From the NCBI GenBank assembly GCA_013399875.1, contig VXAZ01003890.1, positions 372,001 through 436,000 on the forward strand: DNA of 64,000 bases. The letters are read 5' to 3'. Below the pieces are notes generated by a model. It had not been told where the DNA came from. It saw only the letters and a list, made by a program, of their open reading frames with translations, and did no database searches. Source of the stretch: Gymnorhina tibicen (lineage: Eukaryota > Chordata > Aves > Passeriformes > Artamidae). Made by a program: the position numbers and the translations under genes. How positions within the stretch are numbered: the first letter of the stretch is position 1; every line of letters starts with the position of its first letter. Below, one piece after another: positions 48,883 to 60,682 of this stretch.

Positions 48883-49359
48883 TGTCTTGGGGTGACTTTA
48901 TGCTGTTGTATCCCCTATCACTGCTCTATGCCCAGACATGATTCCTGAGCCTTTCTATGCCTTTAAAACTGGATGCAAGAGACAGAGAAAAAAACTNNNN
49001 NNNNNNNNNNNNNNNNNNNNNNNNNNNNNNNNNNNNNNNNNNNNNNNNNNNNNNNNNNNNNNNNNNNNNNNNNNNNNNNNNNNNNNNNNNNNNNNNNNNN
49101 NNNNNNNNNNCACCCACAGAAGGACTCTAAAATCTTTCGGGTTTTCTCTCCAGAGCGAGAGATTTTATTATTTAGCATTATTATTATTCTTCTCCTATGT
49201 GTTTGTTAAATAAATAGTTTTTATTTTCTCCTTCACTTTCCTCCGAGGAAAATTTGGTTTTCCTGAACCCGGTTGGGGGGAGGGGTGGTTTGTAACCTGC
49301 CTTCCTTTGAGGAGATGTTCCTTTTGGGTGTTTCCCCGAATTTGGCCTAAACCACCACA
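48883..49359 (+). mobile_element. ERV LTR containing an assembly gap
   Basis: Same family as the LTR at 32800-33431. It starts TGTCTTGGGGTGACTTTATG and ends 'ggcctaaaccaccaca'. The left part aligns up to 'gagaaaaaaact' and the right part resumes near 'ggactctaaaatc'. In the complete copy these points are about 273 bp apart, but only 114 N separate them here. Flanks (ATGTG left, AATAT right) do not form a convincing target duplication. It could be a solo LTR with a mis-sized gap, or two LTRs of a provirus collapsed at the gap. Confidence 0.92.
48997..49110. other. Assembly gap (114 N)
   Basis: A run of 114 undetermined bases lying wholly inside the LTR. Frames reported across it are meaningless. 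Confidence 1.
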
Positions 49360-52300
49360 AATATGCATGCTTGGATTTTTACATGTCTGGATTTTTTGTG
49401 TTGGAAAGAACAGCAACACCCCAGTTCTTATCCAAGCATTATAAACCATTGTCATCAAGCAGCCCTCTGCAGCCAGTGGTATTACAGTCCTTGGTTTAAT
49501 AGTTGACTGACCCTTCATGTCTGCTGAAGCAGAAATCTGTAGTCAAACTCATCCAAACATGGGGATCAGCAGCAACTCTCAGTGTCTCACTTCACAGGAC
49601 ACCATGGAATTTCTATAAAGGAACTGTATCCTCTGCGGAGAGGATAAGCAAACCCATTGTCAGCTCTTTTCTCCCAGCAAGAAAGACTCCCAATTTAGAG
49701 CAGCTAATTAATAGTTAACTTTAATCTCTACAGCTGTGTATTTTGAGGATAATAAAGTCTCATCCTGGATAAACCTCTGTGGGAAGCATAACAAGACTAG
49801 CTCTCACCCATATCTTGCCACACAGGTATGAAACCCAGAACTTGGACTGTTAACAAGTTGTGGTCCTTTGTTAATCAGTTCTGCAGCCACACAACTGCTG
49901 CAGCACTGGTAGGGTGAGGCTGGCTGTGGTAACTGCTCGAGGCTGTGAAAAACCAAGTTTCAGGCAATCATACCTTTTGAGACACTTTCCAAGCTTTCTA
50001 ATCTCTCATTTTGCTGCCAGAAATTTCTTGGCATTTCTGTTGGCAGGTACAGGTTGTAGGAAGATGCAGAGTATTACAAAGCTTCCTTTGCAATAACATC
50101 AGTATTACTCCCCATGGTCCACAGACAGAAAGCTCAATATCAGCTGAGCAAAGCTGCATTTTCAAAAAGTGTCCTACATTTTTGGACACCCTGAGCAATA
50201 TGCTGAAGTCCCCAAACTGTGTTTAGAGCTGGAATCACTCAGGGGTGATTGACATATGTGAAAAACAGGCATGCAATGACAGGCACCAAAAATCAGAAGT
50301 TAGTTCCAAAATGCCTACTCGGTAAGACCAGCTTTAAGGTCAGACAAGAAATGCTTGGAAGAGTTAAAATGCAAGGTTAATATGGGTGCTCATTGCCTTG
50401 CTTAATGCACAGAGTGCTATTTCCAGTGGTGGTCTTTCCCTTCCCAACAAGAATTATTGAAAGAGACATTCCAGTCTGACAGATGTTTAATTAGATATGA
50501 AACTCTGCTGAAGTCAAAGGCAGACTGGGTGTTTATGCAGATTAACAGAAATATACTGAGTTAATTCTAACAACTGCAGCAACATATTTCAATATTGGAA
50601 AAGTGCAAAGAGAATACCTGAAAAAGTTCAGGATTTAGAAAAAACTTCACTAATAGGTTTATACATTATAATTTCTCCTTATCTGAATAATTTATAAAAA
50701 TTGACACTGCTCTTACTGATATTTAGTATTTTATCCACATTTAGTGCAGGTCTTGTGTTCAGCTTCTGTCTATGCAGTTTTGAGCCGAAGGTTCCCCTTT
50801 GAATTCTGGTGATAAAGTTCAAAGTAATTCCGATCTAACTTTCAAGGTGTCAGTTAAACTTATACTGAAGTCATAATTTTTGGTCTGACAAGCTTAAAAA
50901 TAAACTTTTCTGACCAGCTTCGAGCACTGTCTTTTCAGATCTCTATTTCCACTGCTGTTAAAATGTCTCCCATCTTGGTCTTGTCATACTTAGGTCTTGA
51001 TCTCATTACCTGAAGGTGAGAGATCTACTGCTGTGGTATCTAAACCTCCACGTGAGGCTGACAGGTATCCCACAGGACCTCTGGCAGACCCGGGTGCTTT
51101 TGGAACAGGAGCTGGAAGTCTTTTCTAATGATGCCTGACTATCCTGTTTAGACAATCAAATTTCACTCTTTGTGAGGTGGAGCAGAATAAGTAGTCTCCC
51201 CCACAGAGGGAAGATTCACTTATGAGTTCTTAATTTTGGTTAAACCGTGAGGGGTATGGTTTCTGCCTAGGCACTGATGCTGAGACATTAGTGAAGGCAA
51301 ATCACCATAACCATCACTCAGAATTGATGTTCTGATCCAATAAAAATGAGCAAATTTTGCTGTTGAAAGCTCCTTTTCTCTGCACCCATACTGTGATTTA
51401 CCAGGTATGATGCATAGGAGCCGAACCATTTATACCAGAACACAGAAATTATGTTACTGCTGCAAATATCTCATTAAACCATGCACGTACTCTGATGAAA
51501 AATAGCTTTTGCAAAATCACATACACAGGCCACTCTGTCAGGATCATGGATAATCCTAGGAACACTCAATAATCACTGGCAGGATTTTGCTTTATAATTT
51601 ACAAATATGCCCTTGGGAATTCTAGCTATACCACACAATGGCTCTACTTCAGGAAGGGTCACAAGGCATTTGTGACATTGCTCACAGTCCTTCTTGCCTC
51701 TTTGAATTTAAAAATGAAAGAGCTGAAAAAAACCCCATAGGTTCAAAGCTATAACTGTCATGTAAGAACTTTCCTGAAATCCCCCCTCCCCTGGCCCACA
51801 CCAGAGCTTGCCTAATGTCATTTTTGATATTTAAATGAAGTACCAACAACATATTAAATATATAGATATTGAGGATTTAGTGTTTTCCAAGGATACACCT
51901 GGAAAGATCTGGAATGCTGAGTCCCAAAAAGGTGTTTCTAACACTACAGTGAAAGAGAAGGAGGATCAGCAGCTCCCCAGGCAATACCACCAACAGGGTC
52001 CAGGTTTTTTTTGATGTTGGTGTTATAAACATGCATTCACCTTTTTTTATAGGCAATTATTTTTTAGTTTCAAGGGGAGCTTTGGTTTAAATTCCTTATT
52101 TGGTACATACGGAAGAGCTGCCTAAAGCACTAGGCAGGAACTTTTGACATTTCTATAAAAACCCAAGTGCAATCAATAGCTAGATATTGAGGTCAGAAAA
52201 GTAGCTACTGAGAAAGTTCAGTTAGTTACTGTAGTTTTCACAAAGAAACCACTTTTCATTTAAACCCACAGACTTAGCAATAGATGCTAGTGAAGGGCTA

Positions 52301-53787
52301 TAGGGATGACATGATGTCAAAATAAAAATAAATTGTCAGTATAAATCCAGGGAGACATTGTCACAATATCAGCTTGAAACAAAATGACACCAATGCAAAT
52401 TTTATAAGTAACAACTTTAAGATATCAAGACACTGGTAAATTGATGTCAGTTCAGGTCTGCAGGGAGACTGTTAGGATTAAAAAAGAAAAACCTAAGCCA
52501 ACTAAAAAGCATTCGCAGAGTAATGGCCATAACAGGAGTTTCTAATTTTGTCAGTTAAAATAGAAGTTAGTTGTAGCAACACAAACATGCAGATAGCATG
52601 ATTACAATGTCAGCAAAAAACCCCAAAAACACACACAAAACCAAAAGCAAATATTGATAAAAACATGATAAACACTTGATAAATGTTACATTGTTTGTAC
52701 AGTTAGACACTGACATTTCCAATTTAGACTGCTTCTATATTTAAAACCGTGATCTCTGGTGCTAGTTCAGTTGACTAATAAGAAATCTGGAAGCTTCTTC
52801 ATGCCATACAATCCTCCTGTAGATTTTCACTCATGCAGTGTGCAGCAGAATTTATGGTAAGTTGAACAGATCAAACAGACAGCAGGAGCAAAGCTTGACT
52901 CTTCCAGTCTCTCATTATCAGGCTTTTCTGGATCTCCTTGTCATCGTTTCACGTCCTGTAATTCAGTATATCCTGGTAAATCTGAGCCTAACCCCACTAG
53001 TGACCAAGAAGGCTCAGAAACACAAACGGATTTGTTTTGAAAGTCTTACAGTGTTTTCTAGGAGTGTTTTTAAGCACCGTTTTTGAGCAGTGGGATGTTG
53101 GGGGCAGTTGTGGGAACACTTAATGCCTGGCATCTCCTGAAGTCATTTACATTCGGGCAAAAGTGGGTGGAAATTCTGCCATGTGAAAGCGACATTTGCG
53201 AATGTGTAAATGACTGCACAGCACTTTTGGAGCAGTCACAACCAGGGCCCTGCTCAGCACTGTGGTTCTGCCATGTGCAGCATTAACCTTTACCATGTTC
53301 TGCTTTCCCTGCACACAATAACAGCAGATCCTTGTCAGGGGGTGGTTACACAAGACAGTGCATATGCTTCCAGGCTCCCAGTCCCAGATCAAAAATACAT
53401 GGCATGTAGCTCAGAGCTATCTATACTCATTCCCCCTTCTAAATTGATTTGAAATACTTTAGGGTGTACATCTGCCTCTGAAGACTTTTTGGCATAAATC
53501 CTGAATTTTAGGCCCTGGATACTTTAAAATAGAAACTATTATGCCATTAGGACCAAAGTGAATCAGGTTCCAACTGCCTGAAGTTCTGATAGACCACGGG
53601 TGCTCTATTTATCATCAATATGAGCCCTGTTGAAATTAAGTATGTTCTGCAACCCCATTTTAGGTGTATGTTCAGCTGTACAAATAATAACCTAAATAAT
53701 AACAAACCCCACAGGCAATAATAATAATTACACTTTTCAAATCATTAATTCTCGAGTTTGTGTTTAGAAGCTGACTGAAAATATCAC
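49360..53787. other. Unique non-coding DNA
   Basis: No gene, RNA gene or recognisable repeat across 4.4 kb, apart from short A-rich stretches (for example 52615-52650). Confidence 0.5.
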
Positions 53788-53880
53788 AGGGCCAGATTGC
53801 AACACCTTCCATGCTGGAGCCTATCTGAAGTGAAACCATTGACGTCAGTGGAACGACTCCAGATTTATAGCTGCCAAGTT
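53788..53880. repeat. Possible ancient amniote palindromic repeat remnant
   Basis: 'gggccagattgcaacacc' followed by 'ccattgacgtcagtgga' and 'gactccagatttata' resembles the edge and centre of an old self-complementary repeat of turtles, crocodilians and birds (edges like gggccagattct, centre like ccattgacttcagtggag). Recognition is from memory and the copy is decayed. Confidence 0.4.
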
Positions 53881-56379
53881 ATGCACATCTCCGTATGTGT
53901 CACTTTATGTTAGTTATTTAATGCATTGATTTGCATACCATAAGCAATTTGCATAGAACCAAAATTTGCATAGGACAGCACGGAGTCACACCAACATGCC
54001 TGAACAGGTGAGGAGGGTAAGGCACTTGGAAGCTGGGGTGAAGGTGTCAGTGGCTGTGTGCAGTGGGAGATGAGGGTCTCTGGCTGATTTGGGGGCTGAT
54101 GGTTTGACTACATCAATTAAACTGAGGGATACTGTGCCTTTCACCTGCCATCCTTGTGCACAGAAGTTGTGCCTAAAGGTGCCACTGTCGCAACCTCCTG
54201 CATTTCCTACCCAGGGCACAGCTGGTGGGAGTGGGAACTGGAGGTTGACACAGCAGGAAGGGAGGATGAAGGAAGTAGGAGGGATGCTGGCCATATTTTC
54301 TGGTGAAAACCTCACTTGGTGGCTAACACTTGCAGTGCCAAGTTAAATTTGCAGCCAGATGAGAGCAGGCTCATGTGAAATACACATGTGAAAGATATAA
54401 TGAAAAATACATGGACTTGCTGAGCCCACAGATGTACTCTAGGGTAAATGGAATGAGAATTTAGCTAAGATTGACATGAATCATTGATGTAAAGGAAACT
54501 GTCATCAGGAAACCCTGGGATTATCAACAAAATCTTAGCTACTCCTTGCTCAAAGCACAAAACTCAGGTACTGATCCTTTGACCACTTTCTAAAAGTTGC
54601 AAGTCTAGTCTGGAGGAACTGTAAGAATTTTACTTGGAAACTCAATTTGCATCATTAATATCCTTGGCCTTCCAGGACAAAAGTAATATTTTCCTCCTCA
54701 GAAGTCTCTCCGAGATTAATTGCCAACTGGCATTTTCCATGCATACACATCCACTCAGCACCATCTGGGGTCCTTGAAGGGCAAACTGAGGAAAAGTGCA
54801 ACCCTGCCAGGTTCTCTGGCTCCCTGGGTGCTCAGTGCCTGCTAATGCCTACATTTTTAGCAAGAAACTCCTGCTTCTGTGCAAATCTCAATTGCTGGCT
54901 CTTAGCACCTTGGATTCTACAGAACTTCATCGGACCCATCCTTCTCTCTAAATGTCCTCAGTGGCTTTGAGGACACTTGTTGAAGATGCCGCCCTGCAGC
55001 CACACTCATTTCAAGCCGCAGTTAAGGTAGCTGATCACTGTGAGAAGCAGAAGAGCAGCCCTGGAATCATACTTCAACCTTGAGAGATTCAATCCCAACC
55101 ACTTCCCCACACACTTTTGGTGTTGCTTTTTTTGCTGGCACCCAGGAGAGTTTTCTATTCCAGACATCCTAATGTCAGGACTTAACCAGAATGCAGAGAT
55201 GCTGCCTGTTTTAAAGGCTTAGTACCCAGACCATTTCTGTTAGGAGAGGTGGGCTGTCTGCGGTACAACATCTCCAAAAAATAAAACCTCACACAAGAAA
55301 GTTAGCTTAGTGATACCAGCTCACTTTCCCCCAAAATACATATAGTTTGTATAAAGAAGAATGTGGTGTATACTTAAACTCCACCTTCCTTGGGGACAGA
55401 GGTGTGTTCTTCCCTCATTTTAACTAGCAGAAATTATTTCACTTGCAGCAAAACCTAGCCAGGCAACAGTTTAATTTGCAGTTTTAGCAAAGGCTAAGTG
55501 TTTGTTCATGAAGCAGCCCAAGTGGCAGAAGTGCAGTCACATCATCTCTGCTGCAGGTCCCCTGCTCAGGTCAGGCCTGTCTGCCCCTGATTTAATGGGT
55601 TGAACTAAATTCAGTAGGCTCCAGATTTTGACTAGACTTACTAGTCTTTGCTAGAAACATTTATTACCTTCATTTCTTTTTTGGCCTAGTTTTAGACAAT
55701 CTGCATTTATTTGGGAAAAAAAAAGACACTTTTTCTAGCTGAAGGCAGGTCCTTCCAGTGCAACCCCCTTGCAGCAATGGTTAAAGGGGAAAATCCAGTT
55801 TTTGCAAACTGCTCCTGCAGCAGTATGGGTTTGCCTATTATTATTATTATTCATTACAAATGAACTGAGGTTATTTAGCTTTATAAACAAAAGTAGAGCT
55901 CAGCTGTCAAAAGTGGGCTTTCAGTAACTGTCATGAGTGAATTGCTATGATGATGGACAGATTTCAAATGGTCAGTTCTGTTTCTCCCACTGAGATCTAG
56001 ATCAGTTAGTCAGCCTGTTAGTGGTAATCATTCCTAAACAAACAAACAAACCTCAAACAAAGCCCAAGCACATTTTTTTGCATCAAAACCTATATTTAAT
56101 TTTAAATGGGTGGTTGGCTGCAGTTTCTGCTCTTTCTCTGTTATTCTGCTTCTCCGTGTTTGTCTCCATCTATCATGTGCCGTCGCATTTATTAAAGTTC
56201 TTTTCTTATGAAAATGTTTCTAATCACAAAATAACTCCTTCTGATGTAGCAAGTTAAATTAAAGCCACTCACAATACTTCAGGTAGTATAGTGGCATTGG
56301 TTCTCATAAACCTTCTCTTTTTGGTTTGGTCACAGTTCTGCTCCAGGGCACCTGAAATACCATTTCAATACTTCTAAAG
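53881..56379. other. Unique non-coding DNA
   Basis: No gene recognised. Frames of 109 and 85 codons on opposite strands at 54.0-54.35 kb lack motifs. There is a short (ATT)n run near 55836-55851. Confidence 0.5.
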
Positions 56380-57300
56380 ATAAATAGAGTTCTGTCAATA
56401 AACTGAAAATTGCTGACCTTGCCTTGTTCATCAATTTAAGCATCGAAAAAATTCTGCCTCCTGGGATTGGCAGTGCTTTTCCATCTGAAGTGAAAAATGC
56501 TAAGCCTGCCACATTTAATGACAGGCCCGGGAGGGTTAATGAAAGAACAGGAGTGGCATTTCACCTTGACTTGCAGCTGCCCTATAACATTGCCCAAGGG
56601 TCCAGCTACGTGTTAACTCCATCTGAGCTGTACAAGGCAGGAGTAAAGATCTATAGAGAATTCTAACAGGATATCCTTGATTGCCCTGGCTCTTGCCCTG
56701 GTTGCCTTTGTGTGTGTGTTTTTGTGTGTTTGTGTGAAATCTGTAACCAATGAAGCCTCAGGGATTTTTTGTCTTCACTGGTTACAAAACTCTGGAAATG
56801 CTGAAAAACTGAGCAAGAAAGAAGTGCTGCAATGAATGATTAAATCATCTTCTAGCTTATGTCTGGACTCTACCAACGTTTCAGAATTTGCTTTTGCTAT
56901 TGATAGCTTCATTTTTATAAGCTAAACATTGATGATTAGTCTAGACTGGTAATTAGAAGCTATCCTTTTACACAGAGGCTTGGATTAAAAGCTTTTGTGA
57001 TTTCGTGGACTCTGGTTTGTGTGAATGTCAATTTGATCCTTTTAGCGTGTTTATGCTAAGTATCAATAGGCTCCTGGGATTTGTGGAAGTGCAGTGCTGA
57101 AACTCTCAGGCGCTCAGCAACAGCTGGGGTGCCGCTTCCATTTGAAAGGCTTTCTTCTCTCCTCACTAATGGAGGATCAAAAGTCATCCCTTCAATTAAA
57201 AACTAAAGAAAGAATCTCATTCTTTGGCATTTTATGTCTAATTAAGGATTTTAGAGGGGAATGTACAGCAGTGCTCACTGATTAATTTATCAAACACAAA
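56380..57300. promoter_or_regulatory. Candidate conserved non-coding element
   Basis: This unique block reads like vertebrate conserved non-coding DNA. It has moderate GC in a low-repeat context and TAAT-type homeodomain cores (tctaattaaggat, tgattaatttatc), plus several rare CpGs near 56527-56610 and 57108-57133. The 80-codon frame at 56424-56666 runs uninterrupted through the left half but matches no family I know and has no clear splice sites. Both readings are inference; conservation cannot be seen in a single sequence. Confidence 0.3.
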
Positions 57301-58674
57301 AATCCCCCTTTCCTCTACCAGTCCAATTAGCCAGACATTTTATATGGCTGGGAGATTGAAATGTTGCTACTACATGGAAACCAGAAACTCTTTGCATTTG
57401 AAATTGTGTGGTAAAGAGACTGGAAAATTTCTCGTCTAATACTGTGCATATTTAGGGCCTGATCCTTTGAATTATTGAAAATCCCTGCTAAAAAATGCAT
57501 GGTCTTCTGAAGGTCCATTCCTGTATGATATTCAATACCCTGAACACACAGGAGCATCAGGGAAAAGCAGAGGATGCTGAATGCTTTGGAAAATAGAGCG
57601 TTTACTGTATAAAATGCCCAAAGGGAAGCATAGCTGCTGCTCAGATGATCTCAACCACTGTGGAGCATAATTCACATGTTAGCTGCTGCCTTCTTACCTT
57701 GTGCTGAGATCTCTACGCATTTCAGAAGCTGGGATTGATCTCTCCTTCCACAAGCCACCTGTCAGAAACAATGTGGAAATATATTATCAATCATTTGTCA
57801 TTCCCCTCTAACACAAGGATCATGAATCACACTGTTTGTCAGCTCATGTCCCTTGCCATACATCAGAAGGGGTTATTATCATCTCACTTTTCCTCTGCTG
57901 AGAGCAGGCATGTGAGCCACAGCATCCAGACCATTCTCCCTGTTGCACGAGTGTCTCCCAGGAATGCACTAGGAAACATTACTTTTCATATGTTATTTGC
58001 TTATCCTCCCTCTCAGGGTAGTGTTTGGTGAATGGTTTTGTGTTGTGGTATATTTTTGTTTTGTTCTCTTTTTTCATTTTATTCTGATATTTGATGATTT
58101 TGTTGTTGTTGCTACTGTCTTATTTTATTTATTTTGAAGAACTATGCTGTTGCTTTTTTGTTATGGAAGGTAAGATTAAGGGAATATGCTTGGTTTTTCA
58201 AATGGATTTGAACGGCTCTGGAGCATGGGGATGCTCAATAGACCTAGCCTTGAGTAAGGAATTACTGGTAAACTGCACAGCTCTGATCAGACCAGCTGGG
58301 AGCTGCTGCAGCTGCGCTTGGGTGGATGGGTGAGGTCATATCCAAACATCGAGATTGTGCCATTAAAGCAAATCTCCTCATTCTTTCCACTTAGTGCCCT
58401 TTGGTTTGCATTGGGAAGAGCTCTGAGGCCATGACTTGGGTTCCTTCCAAGTCAAACTAGATTGGAAGTTGTGTGTCCTGGTTCTGAGGGCACTCCCAGG
58501 ACATGCTGGCCCTGACCTGCCCCAGACAGTGCCTCTCACGTCCCTGCCCATGACCCCATTTTGGCCCAGTCTGAGCAGGTCAGTCTGTTCTCCATGGTTC
58601 TTCCCAGCCATCCCAGGCTGTGTCTGACCTGATTTCCCCTCACCAGGCCTCATCCTGATCCCTGTGGTAGTTAA
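57301..58674. other. Unique non-coding DNA
   Basis: No element recognised. The stretch is T/G-rich around 58035-58130 and GC-richer after 58440. Confidence 0.45.
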
Positions 58675-58775
58675 CCTTGGCTAAGGGCTCGCTCACTGCC
58701 CTTCTTCCTCAGGACAGGGAAATAACCAGGGTGAGAAAGCTCATGGGTCAAGACACAGGCAAAGAGGGGACGTGG
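58675..58775 (-). mobile_element. Possible ERVL-like LTR 3'-end fragment
   Basis: 'ggctaagggctcgctcactg', followed by 'caggacagggaaataacc' and 'gagaaagctcatgggtcaag', parallels the reverse-complement 3' end of the ERVL-like LTR family seen at 15801. The similarity is short and decayed. Confidence 0.3.
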
Positions 58776-58984
58776 GCTGCGCTCAGTCCCTCTCAGCTCC
58801 TGCGGGCTGCTCCTCCCTGTGCCCACAGTTTGGCTGAAGGGCTCAGCTGTGCCTTACCACATTCCCACCCTACTCTGGCCTGGCACACGACCACCCCAGT
58901 GCCAAGGAGCCCCTGCCCCAGCACAGCACCACCTTTCTCTGCCAGGCCTGTTCCTGTGGGCCCACGTCGTTGTAACACTTGTGC

Positions 58985-59480
58985 CACTTAGAGAAAGGGT
59001 CTTGTGGCAGCTCTTGAGGCTGGCAGGCAGGTGAGTTACAGAAAGTATGATAAAGGTCTGTAAAACCATGAGTGGCAGGAGAAGATGAATGATGTTCACT
59101 GTGTCTTCCAGTGAGTGCTGTAGGAGACATCAAATGGAAGTCACAGTTTAAGGAAAGAAACCAAAGCAAACTGCATATCCCCATATTATGGGAGCTCCTC
59201 ACTGAAATGTTGATCGTAAAAGTTAACAATGTTTCAGCAAACAACTGGAAAAATTAACAGGAGTGGAAAAAAAACTAAAATCAAGGATTATGAAATACAA
59301 GTAAGATGGCTCAGGCATTCTGAGACTTACAAAGGACTAGAGATTGTGAAATTCTCCTTGGGCAACATCATGATATGCTGTCCCTGCGTGTCCCTGTGTT
59401 TCTTGGCCACTGTTGGACAGAGAATTTTGGACCAGACAGACCTTTAGTCTGACCCACTATAGCCATTCCTACACTTTCAT
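58985..59480 (+). mobile_element. Ancient amniote CR1-like 3' remnant
   Basis: Decayed plus-strand sequence with landmarks of an old amniote CR1 type, different from the young bird CR1s. These are 'gataaaggtctgtaaaacca' then 'tgagtggcaggagaagatga' near 59050, and 'gccactgttggacagagaat', 'ggaccagacagacctttagt' and 'ctgacccactatagccattc' near 59405-59470. The final block is the typical 3' end of this type in reptiles and birds. The middle is heavily degraded. Confidence 0.65.
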
Positions 59481-60442
59481 TTCATTCTCACTCTTAAAAG
59501 CATGAAGGGGGAATATCAAACTCTGATCTCTCTCGTGTTCAAAGCTCATGTGCTACCCTTGCCTGAGAAACTGCCATGGCCTCATCTCTCAGTGATGGAA
59601 GATCAGTCCCTCCCAACGCCCAGTCTGAGCTTTGGATGGAGTGCAGGGTACCCAGAGAGACCTAATTTGTTCTTTTCCTAATACAGTCACCTGCATATCT
59701 CGGGAAAAGTGTGCCAAAATGATTAAGTAGGAAAGGTTGGGTAATTTTCCGAATATGCCATGATTCATGAAGAAATAATAAAAATTAGTTATGAATTTTC
59801 TACCTAGATGAAGATATTAGGAAGAGGTAGAGTAATTTGGATAGTTTGAAGAATTTGCTGGCAGGGAATACAAGAACTAGATGGGAGAGACTATCAAGGA
59901 AGACAAAATTATGTTTCTGGAGGAGGAGATCCTTGAAGAGGAAGAAGATTAGGGCTTTATGAGGAGAGGAAAAACAGTTCACATTTATATTGGGAGTTTT
60001 GTGAACTTCACTACTTGCCCAGCCAGCTATGGTGGAACGTGTACTGCATGAATAAAAAGCTCCAGATAACCATGCTGGGCTAAAACTGGAAGCCATGTCA
60101 ACACCATTATTCTCCCTCTACCCTTTGCATTCTACCAACTAGCACTAAGGACGTGGTTTTGATGGCTGCATGACCCTTTGTTTTGTAGGTGATGCCTCTG
60201 ATTTTCCTCTGTTCTTGACCTTTTATACCCTTTGTAAATCTTTGAGAGTGCATATCTGAATTACCAAGAAAGAGCAGAATTGCAGAGTCAGGCAGAATTT
60301 GTCTAAAGACATCCAACCATAAGATAAGGTATGGCTTCTCCATAAAACTCTGGTACTAGCAAAGCAAATCTGTAACTAATATGTAGATAAATTCAGGCTA
60401 AATTTGGGTCTTATTTAACTATATTTCTTTTTTGTCTTCCAG
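59481..60442. other. Unique non-coding DNA
   Basis: No gene or repeat recognised. A 98-codon minus frame (59800-60096) has no motifs. Confidence 0.5.
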
Positions 60443-60682
60443 AACTCTAAACTTTAAAATTCTGGGGCCATGGAACGGATAAGTGTAAAGAAAATTCATA
60501 TTTCAGCAGCATTTGGAAAGCTAAGAGTACCTGTAGCCTCACAGCAACAGGAAAGGATTTTTGATAAAAATATTCTGCCTGGTCAGGTAGCAGATGAAAA
60601 AAGAGGATCTGTCTTCCTGAACATGGCAAATCTCTCAGTTTTCTATTCTGGTCTACAGTGGTTTTGTACACCCTGATGTACA
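60443..60682 (+). other. Exon-like segment with splice signals, unidentified
   Basis: A strong 3' splice-site pattern (polypyrimidine 'tatttcttttttgtcttcc' then AG at 60441-60442) precedes it. A consensus-like donor (gatgtacag, then gtgagct at 60683) follows it 240 bp later. Inside, an ATG at 60470 in good initiation context (gggccatgg) opens a 68-codon frame (60470-60676) that stops just before the donor. The predicted peptide (for example KLRVPVASQQQERIFDK) is unfamiliar. It could be a UTR or lncRNA exon, or coincidence. Confidence 0.25.

Noticed and set aside
48926..49213. Frames containing undetermined residues
   Set aside because: They cross the assembly gap inside an LTR.
48878..49364. 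Target duplication GTATG/ATATG around the gapped LTR
   Set aside because: It needs LTR boundaries shifted from those fixed by the 32800 copy and still has a mismatch, so it is not reliable.
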